This document shows, piece by piece, positions 43,567-56,628 of a stretch of 64,000 nt of DNA (position 1 is the stretch's first letter; every line of letters begins with the position of its first letter). The notes beneath the pieces were generated by a model, which saw nothing but the letters and a program-made list of their open reading frames with translations, was not told the origin of the DNA and did no database searches. This DNA is from Diphasiastrum complanatum (taxonomy: Eukaryota > Streptophyta > Lycopodiopsida > Lycopodiales > Lycopodiaceae): assembly GCA_029204225.1 (NCBI GenBank), contig CM055109.1, positions 29,570,361-29,634,360 of the forward strand, written 5' to 3'. The position numbers and the translations under genes are program-made.

Positions 43567-46500
43567 AATCCCTCTTGAGGATCAGATAAGGATCCACTCT
43601 TGGTCCTTTTTGTACTTTTTGCACAATTCATTCAACTAGAATCTCTAGGAGAATTCTTAAGATATAGAATGATCAAAACTCAACTCTGAGTATCCCAAAT
43701 ATTCTTTTGAGTTAAATGCTCCTATTTCTAGTACCAAATGCAAGAAAATAGCATTCATTCATCTTAATAGAATTGTCTGTCTCCTAAGATAACTGGAGAT
43801 CCAATCAAATGAAGAACTGTACTCAAGCATCTACAGACCATAAACTGTAGCAGAATAGCATTCACTAGATAAATTAAATTCTCCACAAGTAAAATACTTA
43901 TCTTGTGAGAATGTCTGTGAGATCCATAGGTTCTCAAAAAAAAAAAAAACTAGAGTAGAGAGATTCAAATTATTGATTCGAATTCTTACTCAATTAATAG
44001 ACCAAGACCTAATTGTCACACTTAAGAATCATCACAATTTTGAATAATCCTTTGACAATAATTAAGTATCTATTTATGATCCATCAATCATAAATATTTA
44101 GATTCGTATGATTCGTCAATCATAATTTTCTGGAATCCAAAATTATACTTAATCATTTACAGGGTACTGGAGTACATGTCCAACATAACTAAGGAAAAGT
44201 AAGAATCATTCTAAAATCTTTCCACTAAGAAAATACTGGATTTAGAAATATTTTTCAAACATGATTCTTTAACTGAAGTGCAAGATTCAAGTTCTATAAA
44301 CCATTGATAATTAAAGACTGAACGTATACCAAAATGATAATCATCTTCAACTACAAAAAAAACTTTAGATTACAATCTAGAATCAAATCTAGATATCCAA
44401 AGTTCTACTGAATATCAATTCAGTTATTATTCTTGGATTCATTATGATTCGTTATCCAATTGAGCTCTCTGGGATACAACCACTAATGAGCTGAGTCTAT
44501 CCCTTAACTAAGGAATACTCTATCCCAAGAATCCCGTATATCCAATCCACATAATTTTAACTGATGAACCCAAATGATTCACTAATCATGCGTCTTACAA
44601 GCAATATCAATAAAAAAACCATTAGTTCCTGGTGAATCCTCTTCACACTAATCGTTTTACCAATTAACATCATCTTGGAGTAATCAATTACTCAAGTTAA
44701 CTGCCAATGATTCAGAAATCTCAAATGTCTAGGTGAAAAATTCAATTATACTAGTATGACACCACATTTAGATCTTTACCCAAATCATTTTTAAGTTAAT
44801 CCATAAATCTATACAAAGATTTGTTAACTCAGCAAGTATCTGTCAAAACAATACTTGATCATATGTCTATGTTCATCGACTAGGTTAAGTGCACCAAATA
44901 ACTCTAGTACATAGGAATACACAGTAGATTCATACAAAATCTACTACTGTGTATTCAGAAAATCTTTGGAACGAATAAAATCTCTGAGACGAATAAAATT
45001 CTGAGCAAAATCTATTGTATATCCAGAAAATCTCTGAGACGAATAAAATTCACTCTCAACAGTTTTCCAATCCAACTTACCTTCTAATTACATAATTTCT
45101 TCCACTCAATCAACCCCTCTCTGATCCTCGTACTCAAACTAAGATTAGGTTGATCTAATACAGAACTCCCAGACTTAAATTCTAATCAAACTTAGTCTAT
45201 TCCAATCAAAATGGAATTAGTAACCTTTGATCTTTTACCGTACTACTTATAGATAATGATTCAAATATCAAACTTGTTATAGTTTCAGATTGTCCACACA
45301 TCCCTAGAGAATTCCTCTTCTTCAAAAAGTTCCAATTAGGTATCTTACTCTGAATCTATCCAAAATTACTTTCAGACCAAATCTCATTTCTATACCACAG
45401 GTGGTTCTCTGCCAAAAAAGTGTGCAACCTACAAATTTCCAAATAGAATTTTATCCCACCACTTCACCCCTCCTTTTAAAGAAATTATAAATTTCAATAA
45501 AAGTTAGCTGGAAAGATGATATATGAAAACATTTAAATTCAAGAAAAGTCAGTAATAAGTAGTTCCACTAAAAGATTTACTCCATTACAACAGAACTTTT
45601 CCTTCAAATATTTTCAACCCGAGTGATAGAAACTACCATTCCATCGAATCTTTTTATGCACAAAGAGATATTCAAAGGTTAAGAAATTGAAACACTTTCA
45701 ATTTAGAATTTATCTGAATTCCAAGTCTATTCACACAAGTAGTAATTTATATGACATAACAGTCTTTCAGAAGAATAACTTCATGCTGGAAAGAATCATA
45801 TAAACCAGTCTGATGTCTTATATTCGAGAAATTACTAAGAAGTAAATGATTAATTTAAAAAAACGAGGAATAGATTTGAGGGCCTCTGATTTTGTACATT
45901 TCATCGAATGGCTTTCTTTTTTCCCATTTTGCGACTAGGTACTAAAACACACCATTGCTCATCAAATCTTTACAGTCCTAGAATTCCCTTTCCGAAATTA
46001 CTAATGTCCCATACCACCAGTTTTTCTTTCCAGAAAACCCTTAACCGCCTTATCTGATATTCTAGAGATTTACAGATCATCTAGCTGTCCTATAATCCAT
46101 AGAGGATATTCTCTTGTTTCCATAAACTGGAAAATCCATTTATTTGGATGATTGGCTCAGATGGATACCACAATCCACACCTGATCTTGTGATCTAAACA
46201 AAAGAATTAACATGGTTCAATATTACATTCAGATCCTTTCTGGTTAATGATAAGTTTCGAATCCCCCTGGATCCAAGAGCATTAACTCTAGGGACAAGCT
46301 TCTATCAATTAACAGATCCAATGTAATCCATGTATCAGATTCTACTTCTAACATCACAATTGACATCCCAAAACTGCGAATAATTCAATGGTCACAAAGA
46401 TATCAGTTATTAATTCAACTAAATGAATTTAATCTAGGAAATTAATATTTGGTATTCAGCAATTATTTACAGGGATTACCGAAATCCTAACTACGAAATA

Positions 46501-47760
46501 CATTTCCCAAATCACACTTACTACCACTGATGTCCACTCTTCTTCCCTCCTTAGAATTTTCAATTCCGTGAAAATCTATTTCAACTAAGGTACTAAGAAG
46601 ACGTAATGACATTAGTAAATGTTTAAAAATTAATTACTGTAGGAAAAAATCTGAAACAATTTCATTTCAATCCTATATCTGGACTCAATTACCGATATAC
46701 AAAAATCAACTACTAGCTACTAGTCTGATCTTTTGAATATAATACACCATAGGATTTAACCGGAAATAAAATTAGTTTTTAATTCCTATTATTACGATTT
46801 TCCCAATAAAATTGGACTGTTTTTCCATTTATTGACTGGTCTGGCATTACTCCGTTAATATTGACAAAAACTATTCAAACTCAGAATATGAAATCACATG
46901 GATAGAAATCCTACCAATAGGATTTCAATAATCCTTATACTGTATCCAACAAAATTTTATTGTTTGGATAAAGAGTTCTGTCACCTCCCGTCATATCTGG
47001 TCATTTCATATTTTTTGACGATTTTATATTCAATTTTCACGAGTATCATGTCCAAACGTTCACTTGATCCATTTCCAACGATCAATATCGATTAGAAATA
47101 TCCCTAGACAAGTAACAACTTTCAAACTTTTAACCAAGTTCGCGAATCACGAAGGGATTAAAATTTAAACTTTCGATCTGGGAAGAACTCAACTTCCAAA
47201 GTTTGGTCACCATCAAGCACAGTACCTAAAAAATTTTACCGTCTTGGAAAAAAATAACCATGAGGAACAAATATCTTGTTGTTTATCCTAAATCCGTGAA
47301 CCCTAATTCACCGACTCACTGTTAGGATAACAAGATTTAAATTGTTTCACCCATATACTTATGTTTCAGTATAAAATGAACAAATTGTTTCCATGCATCC
47401 CTTAAAAAGTAGCCAACGATGGAATACCATTACCTATCATAGGCTCCCTTTTCATGCAAAAATACTCCAAACATATCCCTTGCAAAAAACCAAGCATCCA
47501 ACAAATTCATGCAACTTAAAGGCCTTAGCACAACCCCCAATCAGCCGCCACCATATCCACACAAGCCTTAATAGCCGCCATCCTAATGGATTTTTGAGAG
47601 CCTATCATCTTCAAACCATCGAGAGAGAGCTCCGAAGCTCCAAAGCAGGATCATGCAAGGGCGTGAGGACAGGGGAGGGAGATCCAGGTAGGTCGCTATT
47701 CACAGATCCATCAACGAGTTTGAATCTTCCAAGATCGATCTAGAACAACCGTTTTTGACC
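43567..47760. repeat. AT-rich gypsy-family non-coding repeat
   Basis: No coding sequence. 44480-44920 matches 25290-25760 in the same orientation, whereas 43567-43620 matches 26810-26885 in the opposite orientation. At 44940-45050 a phrase near CAGAAAATCTCTGAGACGAA is repeated. No LTR ends or duplication could be fixed. Confidence 0.4.
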
Positions 47761-49600
47761 TCCATGCAATCCTAGTGAAGCACTCCTTGGTTGACTAATC
47801 CGCTGTCAGACATGCCCCTTCGCTAATCCTTTCCAACGACTCCATTCAGCTGGATTCATTTTTCATGCAACTTCTTTGAAGAATCCCAAGTTTCTGCTGG
47901 AAACCAGTTTCCCAGGGGATGCTTCACACTCAAATCCATCGCAAGAAAACGAGCTTTCAGCCACTCTTGAAGAACCATTGGATGAGAAATCCAATCCAGA
48001 GCTTCAAGGAGGTCATTGTCAGAATATGGGCAACAGATGAAGGCTTGCCAGTTAACACTACTCCTGTCTTCCACCTATCTTACGCCTTCTAACAGTCCAC
48101 GCAGAGGATTCAGGGCACAATAAACCACCTGTTTGTTACGACATCATCCATCTATAACCAAAAGACAGAGACACGAGTATTAACAAACTTAACAAACAGA
48201 TTTCTTGGTCCAACAAGATTATCTTCCGGAGAATCAACCCCATGTCTGTAACATCAATTCGGAGCCTTGTTCATTCTTTAGTGCCTACTTCGGAGCACCT
48301 CCATGCAGCCAGAGACTTCCACCTTCACATTTCTTAAGGACAACTGTCGCACTTCTTAAAGGCAGCTTCGCACTTTTCTCTCTCTCTTCGGATTCTTGTA
48401 GGGCAGGCTTTGCTCTTCATCTCCAGCCAGCCATCGTGCTTCTTTGTGAACTAGCAGTTAGGGCTGCTTGATCTTATGATCATTCTCCAGGATGCAACCA
48501 TATACAAAGATAGATTTCAGATGGCATATGCAACGACAGTCATCTTCTTTCTTTGGCGACAGTTTATCAGTAGCCAATGACAGTTCCAAAGGCAGTTTGG
48601 GCAGCCCACGTATTTCCATCTCAAGCGGCGGTTTGCAGACTCTTTGGAAACCTTCTACCACATTTCAAATACGGTTGTTTTCCTTGCACAAGGCAGCGAC
48701 CTTGTATTCCAACTGTCGGCTATTTGTTGGCAGCGTTCCATTGGCTCATGAGCAGTCATTTCCAGATGTCAGATATTTATTTGCTCTCTCTTTGCAGACA
48801 GTTATTAAAGCCCACAGCCTTTAGCAAGGATCTCTCTAGCTATAAGTTGTCAGACTTATGCCATTGTAAATCATTCAGACACAATATAGAACAGAGGCTC
48901 AGAAGCTCTGTTGGTGCTTTAATATAGATTTATTGCTTTTGCTATTCATCTACAAGTTCAGAACCTTTGTGTTCTCAGATTCTTGTATAGAGGTGTAGCA
49001 ATCCCTCTACTTTGCAGTGTCTAGACTGTATTGCACATATCTTTGTACTCTGCAAATGGTGAATATAGATAATGTGAATCTGAGTGTTCTGAATCACACA
49101 CAACTTGTTTCTATTGTGAATACCTTTTGTGCTTTTCATGGTGATTCATTTTGGTAATAGAAAGTTTATGGCAATGTACTGTTTGTGCCTATACACAGTG
49201 ACTTGGACTGGAATTGATTAGTGAAGTGTCTCTAGCCTTCAATCTTGTGATTTGCGCAGATCATAGGAGTTTGATTCATGATAAGCTACTGTCAAGATAA
49301 CGGAAACATTGTGTGGCTTTCCCTTTTGCCGAAGTATTTGCTTTCTTGAGTTCACTCCCATTTGAATCTGAAAATCATAATGATGTATTCAGTATTTTTC
49401 TCCTGGGTGTTCTTTTTTCTTTGAAAGGTTGTTCTGGCAGCCCCTTGTGGAAACAGCTGTTGATGACCAGTTTGCAATCACTTCTCCTCTCCACTCCATT
49501 CATTCTTAGTTATTTTTGGTTTTGCACTAATAATGACAATATTAGCCTTTTTATTGCTCTCTAGTAGGAATGATACCCGTTTATACTACAAATATCAATC
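47761..49600. other. No recognised gene; possible worn LTR
   Basis: A minus-strand ORF at 47856-48074 (WISHPMVLQEWLKARFLAMD) has no family I know. 48240-48900 has CTTCGCACTT and GACAGTT phrases and repeats the style of 43240-43560. A plus-strand ORF at 49313-49564 is hydrophobic and also unassigned. Confidence 0.3.
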
Positions 49601-50579
49601 ATTTTGCTGTTGGTATGCCGCGACATTCGAACATCGTTTTAGGATGTAAGTTGCAGTGGAAACAAATCAGAGTCAGCCCTGAAGCTCTTTGGGAAAGATG
49701 CATGTCCCAGCATGCATTTGGCTAACTCGACCAAGGTATGATTCTTCCTCTCGGCTAAGCCATTTGACTGAGGCGAATAGAGAGTGATAAACCGTTGTTC
49801 AATGCCTTGGCTTTGGCAGTACTCCTTGAATTCAGTAGAGATATACTCTCCACCATTGTCGAACCTCAGGGCTTTAATTTTCTTACTAGTTTCTTTCTCT
49901 ACACGCTCCTTTAAGATTTTGAAGCAATTGAAAGCTTCTAATTTCTTCTTGATGAAGTACACCATTGTTCTTCTGGAGAATTCATCAATAAAAGTGATGA
50001 AATACTTTGCATCCTTCAATGAAGGATTCTGCATTGGCCACATATGTTTGTATGTACAACATCTAATAATCTTCTAGCAACATGTTGATGGCTTGATCTA
50101 AATGATTTCCTAGCCTGCTTACCGACTAAACAGTCTTGACAGACATGTAATTCGACTCCTAATGGATAGTCGAACAATAGATTGCTTAGACATATGTAAT
50201 ACAGAAGCATGATTCAAATGACAAGTTTAAAGTGCCAAAGTAAACTTTTATTGATCTGTACAGAAGTATTAAGAGCCTGATTAGAGGCAAAAAAGCAATG
50301 ACTTAATTTGTACAACTATCCATGCCTCTTTCAGAATGCTAGAACCTTGCATGCCCTATCGACTACTTTACATTGATCATATTCGAATTTTACTTTATGT
50401 CCTAGATCTGTTATTCTACTTAGAGAGAGCAAATTTGTAGAAAGATTTGATACATGTAGGACATTAGAAAGTAGTTTGGATTGATCATTTGCAAAGTTTA
50501 ATCTTATACTACCTTCACCTTTGATAGCCTGTGTGCAAATGTCGCCCAAGTGAACATATCTTTTGGTACTGTAAGGCAT
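49600..50579 (-). pseudogene. Copia protease end and integrase relic
   Basis: From 50579 down: SIRLNFANDQSKLLSNVLHV and LSTNLLSLSRITDLGHKVKFE (region after the protease), a broken pre-integrase CQDCLVGKQ, then integrase with TFIDEFSRRTMVYF, RFDNGGEYISTEF and NGLAERKN. The first catalytic position reads VHTNICG where the family has HTD. The other two acidic residues remain. The frame breaks near 49690, and FVSTATYIL-type text continues to about 49600. Confidence 0.88.
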
Positions 50580-50819
50580 ATAGGACTCAAAGCAACCGCA
50601 TCGAGGGAGCTAAGTTCTTTTATGAACTCGTCTCGTCGGGCCTTGTACGTCTAGGGAGGTCATTGTTGTGGTCTCAAAAGTCAACTTAGAGGGAAATGGA
50701 AGAACGATGGTTGGGGAACGGGATACATGGGGATGAAGGTTTGGGAAAACTCAAATGTGAAAAAATGGGAAGTCTTATAGTTAGGTAGGGGGACAGAGAA
50801 GCTCCTAGAGGCAACTTTA

Positions 50820-53205
50820 GTCTTTTTGCCATATGATCATGAGCTACCATCTAACTGATGAGTGGGCCCATCGTATCTAGCAGCTCCATCATCTCTGTCG
50901 TCATCCTTTGGCTTCTGGTCAGAAATTCCTGCTTGGGCCTTGCATGCCGTGTTCCAGAGCTGGTTCACTTTGTCCAAAACTTATTGCAAGGCCTTCATCA
51001 CTTCTTCCAACTGCTTTTGGGACTCTAGAATGACCTTTGCTTATTTTTTCGCAGCATGTTCGAAGTTCTCTTTGTCGGTCTCCCTCTCTTGAATAAGCCT
51101 AGTATATTTCTCCATTCGGATCGTCGAGGCTTGAGGGGCCTGAGCCTGGATATCTTACGGCTTCGCAAAAGGGGTATCAACCATCATCGCACCAAATGAT
51201 CCCCATCTTGAGCTTGGTTGATCTAGCTCATTTGTTGTTTAAGTTGATTTTGGACCTCATTCAGCCCTTTGGCTTGCTTGGCCATGGTGGCTTGCAGCTC
51301 CATTACTGAAATCTTCTTCTCCTCAGTCTCATTTTCTTTTTCCTTGATCTGTTTTTGCTACTCCACTATGGTTTGTTCTTGCTACTTGACTCTACTATCC
51401 AACTCTTTATGTTGGCTCACTAACCAGTGTATATGGTAGTTGGCTTTGGATAGGCTTAGTATGGAGTGTCTGGCTATCTCTGAGAGCTCTTTGGGATTAG
51501 AAAGAGTGGGGTATCTATTGGGGGCATGGTGGGGTGGCGTTAGTCCAAAAAATAACGTTTGAGAGGGTCGTGAGGGTGGTAATGGTGAAAATGGAGGAAT
51601 GGGAGTGGTGGTAGTGGGTGTGAGAGTGACGGATGGAGTGATAGGCTGGGTGGCAATGGTATCTGGCGAGATCTGACTTCCCTCAGACTGGTCTTCCTTT
51701 CCTTCATCGATGTCATCTTCTATGTTGATCAAGTTCGTAGCATCAAAGTAGAATGAGTTGTCCGTAATGACATGGTCATGCTTGGACTACTCTTGCTGTG
51801 TTGATGTTGTCTCCTTGGGAATGCTATTCCCATTTCCCTCCCCTCCTATAATTTGTGCCTGTGGGGATGTGGAGTTTGTTCAGCTGTTGTTTGTGCTTGA
51901 TCTAGAGTTGTCGCCACAGGATCTTGCTTGGACTGCATGTGTCGTTGGTGATGTTAGCGGCATTCGTGTGTTTTTATTAGTATCGGTGGAGTTGCAACTG
52001 AAACTGTATGAGCGACTTGTGAATCCATGGCGGTGTCTGTAGTTATAGATGTATCAACACCATTTGTCGCATAATGTAGTGACGAGTGCTGTTGGGAAGC
52101 CATATCGGACATAGAGTTGTCATCTTGTGAATCCGTCGACCCAGAGAAAGTTTGTTGAGATTGGGTGGCTGATCTCATGGATCTTGGCTTTCTGTGGAGC
52201 TTCTCGCCTTCGGATTCTGTCTCGTCTATCTTGGTGCCATCCGGAGAAGCATGGTGTGTCATTTGCATCTTTGGCCTTGTCCGTAGTGGTCATGCTGGTG
52301 GGGCTTGGACCTATGTGGTGTGGTCTTGTTGTTGAGTAGAAAACCCTTCAGGAGTAGTATCTTGTTGTGATGTCGATGGCGTTGGTTGCTTCCTCAATGT
52401 CAGCTTTATAATGCTCGTATTTGGTCATTCCTTGTGGAGAAAGTGCCCTCTTCCGGGAAGTAGACTTTGTCTTCTTTGGTGCTGCCAAAATTTCCCATGA
52501 TTTGTTGGCCAACATCAGCATTTCCTGCAACTTTTGTCGATTGCTCACCTGTTGCAGAGTAAGGTCTCTCAGGAGGTAGCCCAGTAGTGTGGATGGCTGC
52601 TTGTTTTTGATGCACTCATAAAGGCAATTAGATACAAACTAGGCCCAATCATAAAGGTTGTGGTTGTGTAGTATTGAATTTGCCATCATATAAAACAAGG
52701 ACATCGAGATTTGTAGAATCTTTGACCTATAGCGCTGTGTGTATTTGGTCAAATAAGCACATGCAGCAGCTAGAGGTTTATCGTTAATGGTGTCGACTCG
52801 ATATCCATCCTTGTTCTTCCACTTATCCACTAAAGCATCTATATATTTGAAGTAAGCTATGGATTCGATCTTCTGAAGTGGTCAAGTGACTGCATTTGGT
52901 CCTTTGAGGAAGCCGAAGGTATGGATGTTAGCTCCAGAGAGAGAGATGCTATAAAAGTGGTTGTTGTTTGGAGGTAAAATGAAGCGAAAAGATCATTCTG
53001 TTGGGTTGTATGAGGGATAAGCAATGTGCAACAGATAAAGACTCTGGTATCTATACAATGCAGGTATCTAGAACTCAATTTGAGTCATGAATTAATGTGC
53101 TTGCTGGTACCCAGGTGGTCATTTCGGGGATGTCTAGAATTCCCATGCTGATTTCTATCTTATCTTTATCTTGATCATTAGAACCAGAAGAGTTATGAGA
53201 AGACA
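50820..53205 (-). pseudogene. Unrecognised long coding relic with coiled-coil part
   Basis: From ATG at 53205 (MSSHNSSGSNDQDKDK) a discontinuous frame of several hundred codons runs down to about 50850. It has a globular-looking part (AACAYLTKYTQRYRSKILQI, then FYMMANSILHNHNLYDW), a Lys/Arg-rich piece (KKTKSTSRKRALSP), a Ser/Thr/Pro tract (PTTTTPIPPFSPLPPSRPSQ) and a heptad-like Glu/Lys/Gln region (KEKENETEEKKISVMELQAT). In-frame stops include TAG after RVK, VE and MS and TAA after AAKK and ALQ. I do not recognise the family; it may be a gag-like protein of an unclassified element or a captured host gene. Confidence 0.45.
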
Positions 53206-53219
53206 TGCTAGCTGTTCTA

Positions 53220-54080
53220 TAAGTATTCAACTCGGTCAAGATTGGTGACAGAGTTCTGGAGTGACTCGGCCGGTCGAGATTGGACTGAATGACTCAGTTG
53301 AGATTTGACAGATGGTCGGCTCGGTTCAGAGTTGACTGAATGGCTTGATTGAGAGCGGATGTAAAGACTCGTTTTGAACTGAGATGCTTGGTTGAGAACA
53401 GACTGAAGGACTCGGTCAAGAGGTAATTGAATGTCTTGGTCTAGAGACCTGAAGCTATGACTCGGTCCCCGGTCGACTTCAGAAGTAGTGTTGAACAAAG
53501 TTTTGAAAACGGTTTTGTGCTGAAACTGCTTGGTGTAAGGAAAAGCAGAATAGAACATGAACTTTGAAGTATTGATTTCCTCCTCAATAGTGAACTAGAG
53601 CGCTAATGTATGCTCCAGCAACACTACTGGCATTGTGCAAAAAGATATGGCAAAAATTTTTGAACCCTAGCATATTCTTAAAAATTAGATTTTCCGAAAT
53701 GGGTGTTGATGGCGCTCGCGTGCTATGGTTGATGACGGGTGATGGCATTCAAGAGTCAGATGGAGTCATTATGAGCACGGTCACAATGAGCTAAAGATCG
53801 CCAAAAACAAGCATGGAAGCACGAAGGTCGCCAGAATTTGTTGCTAGGAACATAAAAAAGTTTGCTCGTCGCTGAGGTGCAAATGAAGTCAGTCTTGGTC
53901 GCTTTACAGTCATTGGGTACTGACTCACAGCTCGGTTGAGATTTTTTAAGAGACCGGCCCTCGGTCGAGATCTGTTCAACTTAACTCAGTCGAAATGGAA
54001 TCAGAAGTCTTGGTGGAGTGTCAACACTCGGCTCATCGAGATCTTATGCTGCAGACTTGGTCGAGATTTCAGACTTGACA
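53220..54080. repeat. Degenerate CTCGGTCGAGAT-type repeats
   Basis: Variants of GACTCGGTCGAGATT occur about a dozen times at 53225-53480 and again at 53930-54070, spaced roughly 35-45 bp. The middle part lacks them. No ORF of note. Confidence 0.6.
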
Positions 54081-54790
54081 AAGATGAACATCTCTAAGAA
54101 GCATATTAGATCTTGATCTAGATCTAGCATAAGAAAGCCTGTTAGACTTTGCATGGAAGAAACGAAATGTTTCTATTGCCAAAGCTTTGCTAGCTTTCAA
54201 TCCTAAACTTTTGACAAAAGATGACACGACACGAAATTAGTCGTGCTCGTCAAAGGACCGTGAATATCAGCCAAGTACCATGGGGTACAAGTATTTGATC
54301 AGATATCATGACATTAGCAAAAGTACTCTAGATCGTGGCTAATCTGCCACTCTTGTAACCCATGATTAGTTGTACATGTTTAATCTTTCTGATCTGGAAG
54401 TTACACGATGAGACACAAAATTGTTTGCGAACTATATACTTTCTGTTTTGATGCATAAAGACAAGAAGATGAAAATACACATAATACATGTCCACCTGTG
54501 AGTGAGACAATTTTGTAGAGGATCTGTAGATCCAGAAGTCCGCTAGTAAGTGCGAGACACGAATCATGGGAGAGCTATATTTCTCTCACATGAATGCACT
54601 GCGTGGGTTTGTCATGCAATGCTAGAAATCAAGAAAATCAAATAGATAATATTGTAGTTGTTATGCACAAATTATTCTGTATGATTGTATGATCTTGAAT
54701 GAATATTTGTCTGTTACTACGACGTGTATTTGATTCACTTGTTTATTCTATTTTGCACATTGGTCTGATTTTGTTAAATGCTATATTAAT
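54081..54790. other. No gene seen
   Basis: Only short ORFs. This is flanking sequence before the next LTR. Confidence 0.4.
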
Positions 54791-54791
54791 C

Positions 54792-55362
54792 TGTTAACGT
54801 AGATCGGTAGTGTCTATCTACACTCTGAAGGATTGTAGGAATGATATAGCCGGTAGTGACCAGCAATCATATCTGAATTCTTGACGAACTGATTTTGTTC
54901 GCAAATGCTTTCACTTCGTGTTTCGTTTCGTTTCGCTTTGTGATCACTTGGCTATAAGCGTAAATCAATTTCAGAGCTCACTTAAGTTTCGTTTCGTTTC
55001 GTTTCATCTTGTCCATTTCGTTTCGTCTCGTCTCGTTACAGAGCCTGATTGATCTTTTCGTGAATGCTTTTGCTTCGTTTCGTTTCGTTTCGTGATCTCT
55101 ATGCTTCCAACATGAATCAATGTTAGAGCTAGTTTAAGTTTTGCTTCGCTTCACTTCACTTCTTTTCGTTTTGTTTTCATCTAAATTTCGTCTCGTTTCA
55201 TTTTGTTGTGTTATAAAGCCTAATTGATTCAAATCAAATTATTCTCGAACAGAAATAATTCGAGTTTTGCGAAAGTTTCACGAATCGTTCGAGAGACTTT
55301 TATTAGTTTGTCACCAAAGTTCTAGCTGGAATTTGCATTTTCTGAGTGCACATTTCGCATCA
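54792..55362 (+). repeat. Copia LTR rich in TTTCG
   Basis: Ends CGCATCA one base before a tRNA-Met primer site at 55364. Start taken at TGTTAACG (approximate). It contains three clusters of (GTTTC/TTTCG)n between 54917 and 55205. An inverted copy occupies 63556-64000. Confidence 0.75.
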
Positions 55363-55363
55363 G

Positions 55364-55375
55364 TGGTATCAGAGC
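55364..55375 (+). other. Primer binding site, tRNA-Met type
   Basis: TGGTATCAGAGC. Confidence 0.88.
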
Positions 55376-55476
55376 CACCCTGTCATAGTCTGACATAGCC
55401 GAAAAGCTATCAAATCCAGGAGGCTAAGCATTCAAACAAACAATCATTAACAAGTGAGAACACAAATTTAGGAGCA

Positions 55477-56452
55477 ATGGCTTCAATCAGCAGCATACAA
55501 TCCAAGATCTGTACAGTTTTGGATTCATTAGGATCTAACTTCCTAGCATGGAAGGCTAAGACCTCGCTGATACTAAAGGGGAAAGATTATTCCCCTGGGT
55601 TGATGGCACCGAGGAGATGCCTACAACAACAGGCAAGGAGCTATGCGAATGGAGGGAGAAGAATGACAAGGCAGTAGTCTTGTTATCATCATTCATTGAG
55701 AATAGCCTCACACTTGACCTAGCTACACTCTCTAAAGCAAAGGAGATGTGGGACACTCTACTCACAAGATTTCAAAAAAAATCACGCAGTGAAATAAACC
55801 CGAACACTGCTCGCAAAGGATTCTACAATGACACTAGAAAATGTAATTGTCGAGATTCGAGAGGAAGTCGAGGCTTGAGAGCACTTTGATCACAAGGATG
55901 CTTCTGACCAAGTCCTCTACAGCAACAAAAAAAAGACAAAGAAACAGTTCAAGCCTAAGAGGGAGTCAGATTGAAAGTAGGAACATGGCCAACAAAGACA
56001 AATGGAAGAACAAAGGAAGGTCAAAACAACAAAGTGGAGACAAGAAGACTCGCGTGAGATGCAAGGACATTTTGTCGATTCGTGTTGGCTTAATCCGAAA
56101 ATTGAGTGTATCCACTACCACAAGAAAGGTCATGCAGCCATGCACTGCCACCTAAACCCAAGAAACAAAACAACTCAAAGTAGACAGGAGAACAATAATA
56201 GTTCGTCCTATGCCAAGGAGCCAGAGAGCTTGAAAATGGGCGAACAAAGATCGAATCCTGGTAATTCGACCGCCTACATTTGTGCAGACATGTGTGAAGT
56301 GTCAACACTTGACACACAGGAGTAATCCTTGACTCAAGAGCTACCTCACACTTCGTTACATCAAGACGAATCATGTCTAATTTCCAAAGTGCAGATCCAT
56401 CAAGATTTATTGTTCTTGGAGATGGATCCAAACATCAAGTGAATGGTATTGG
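55477..56452 (+). pseudogene. Copia gag and protease relic
   Basis: ATG at 55477 (MASISSIQSKICTVLDSLG) opens a gag; after a frame change come REKNDKAVVLLSSFIENSL and AKEMWDTLLTRFQKKS. The zinc knuckle near 56104-56145 reads CIHYHKKGHAAMHC, with Tyr in place of the second Cys. The protease active site near 56322-56345 reads LDSRATSHFV, with Arg replacing the Gly of DSGA. It ends near 56452 where the leader of another element begins in opposite orientation. Confidence 0.82.
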
Positions 56453-56454
56453 TT

Positions 56455-56616
56455 AGTCTGAGTGATAGGAGAAACTACCAGTGACTTAAGTATGAAAATC
56501 TGATACTGAAAAATACTTAACAAGACGAGATATTGTTCGTTGCGCACTTGTTGAGATGAAGTCTTGATAGAAACAAAACTGAATCTACAATGGAAATGCA
56601 AATTACTGAGACACCC
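56455..56616 (-). other. Copia leader segment
   Basis: Its minus-strand text (CAGATTTTCATACTTAAGTC and on) nearly repeats 23634-23685, the leader just before the 23.7-kb gag. Confidence 0.7.
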
Positions 56617-56628
56617 TCTCTGATACCA
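56617..56628 (-). other. Primer binding site, minus strand
   Basis: TCTCTGATACCA on the plus strand, one base from the tRNA-Met site, abutting the LTR. Confidence 0.82.

Noticed and set aside
47393-47743. ORF of 116 residues
   Set aside because: No domain, odd composition and placement in AT-rich repeat sequence; likely chance.
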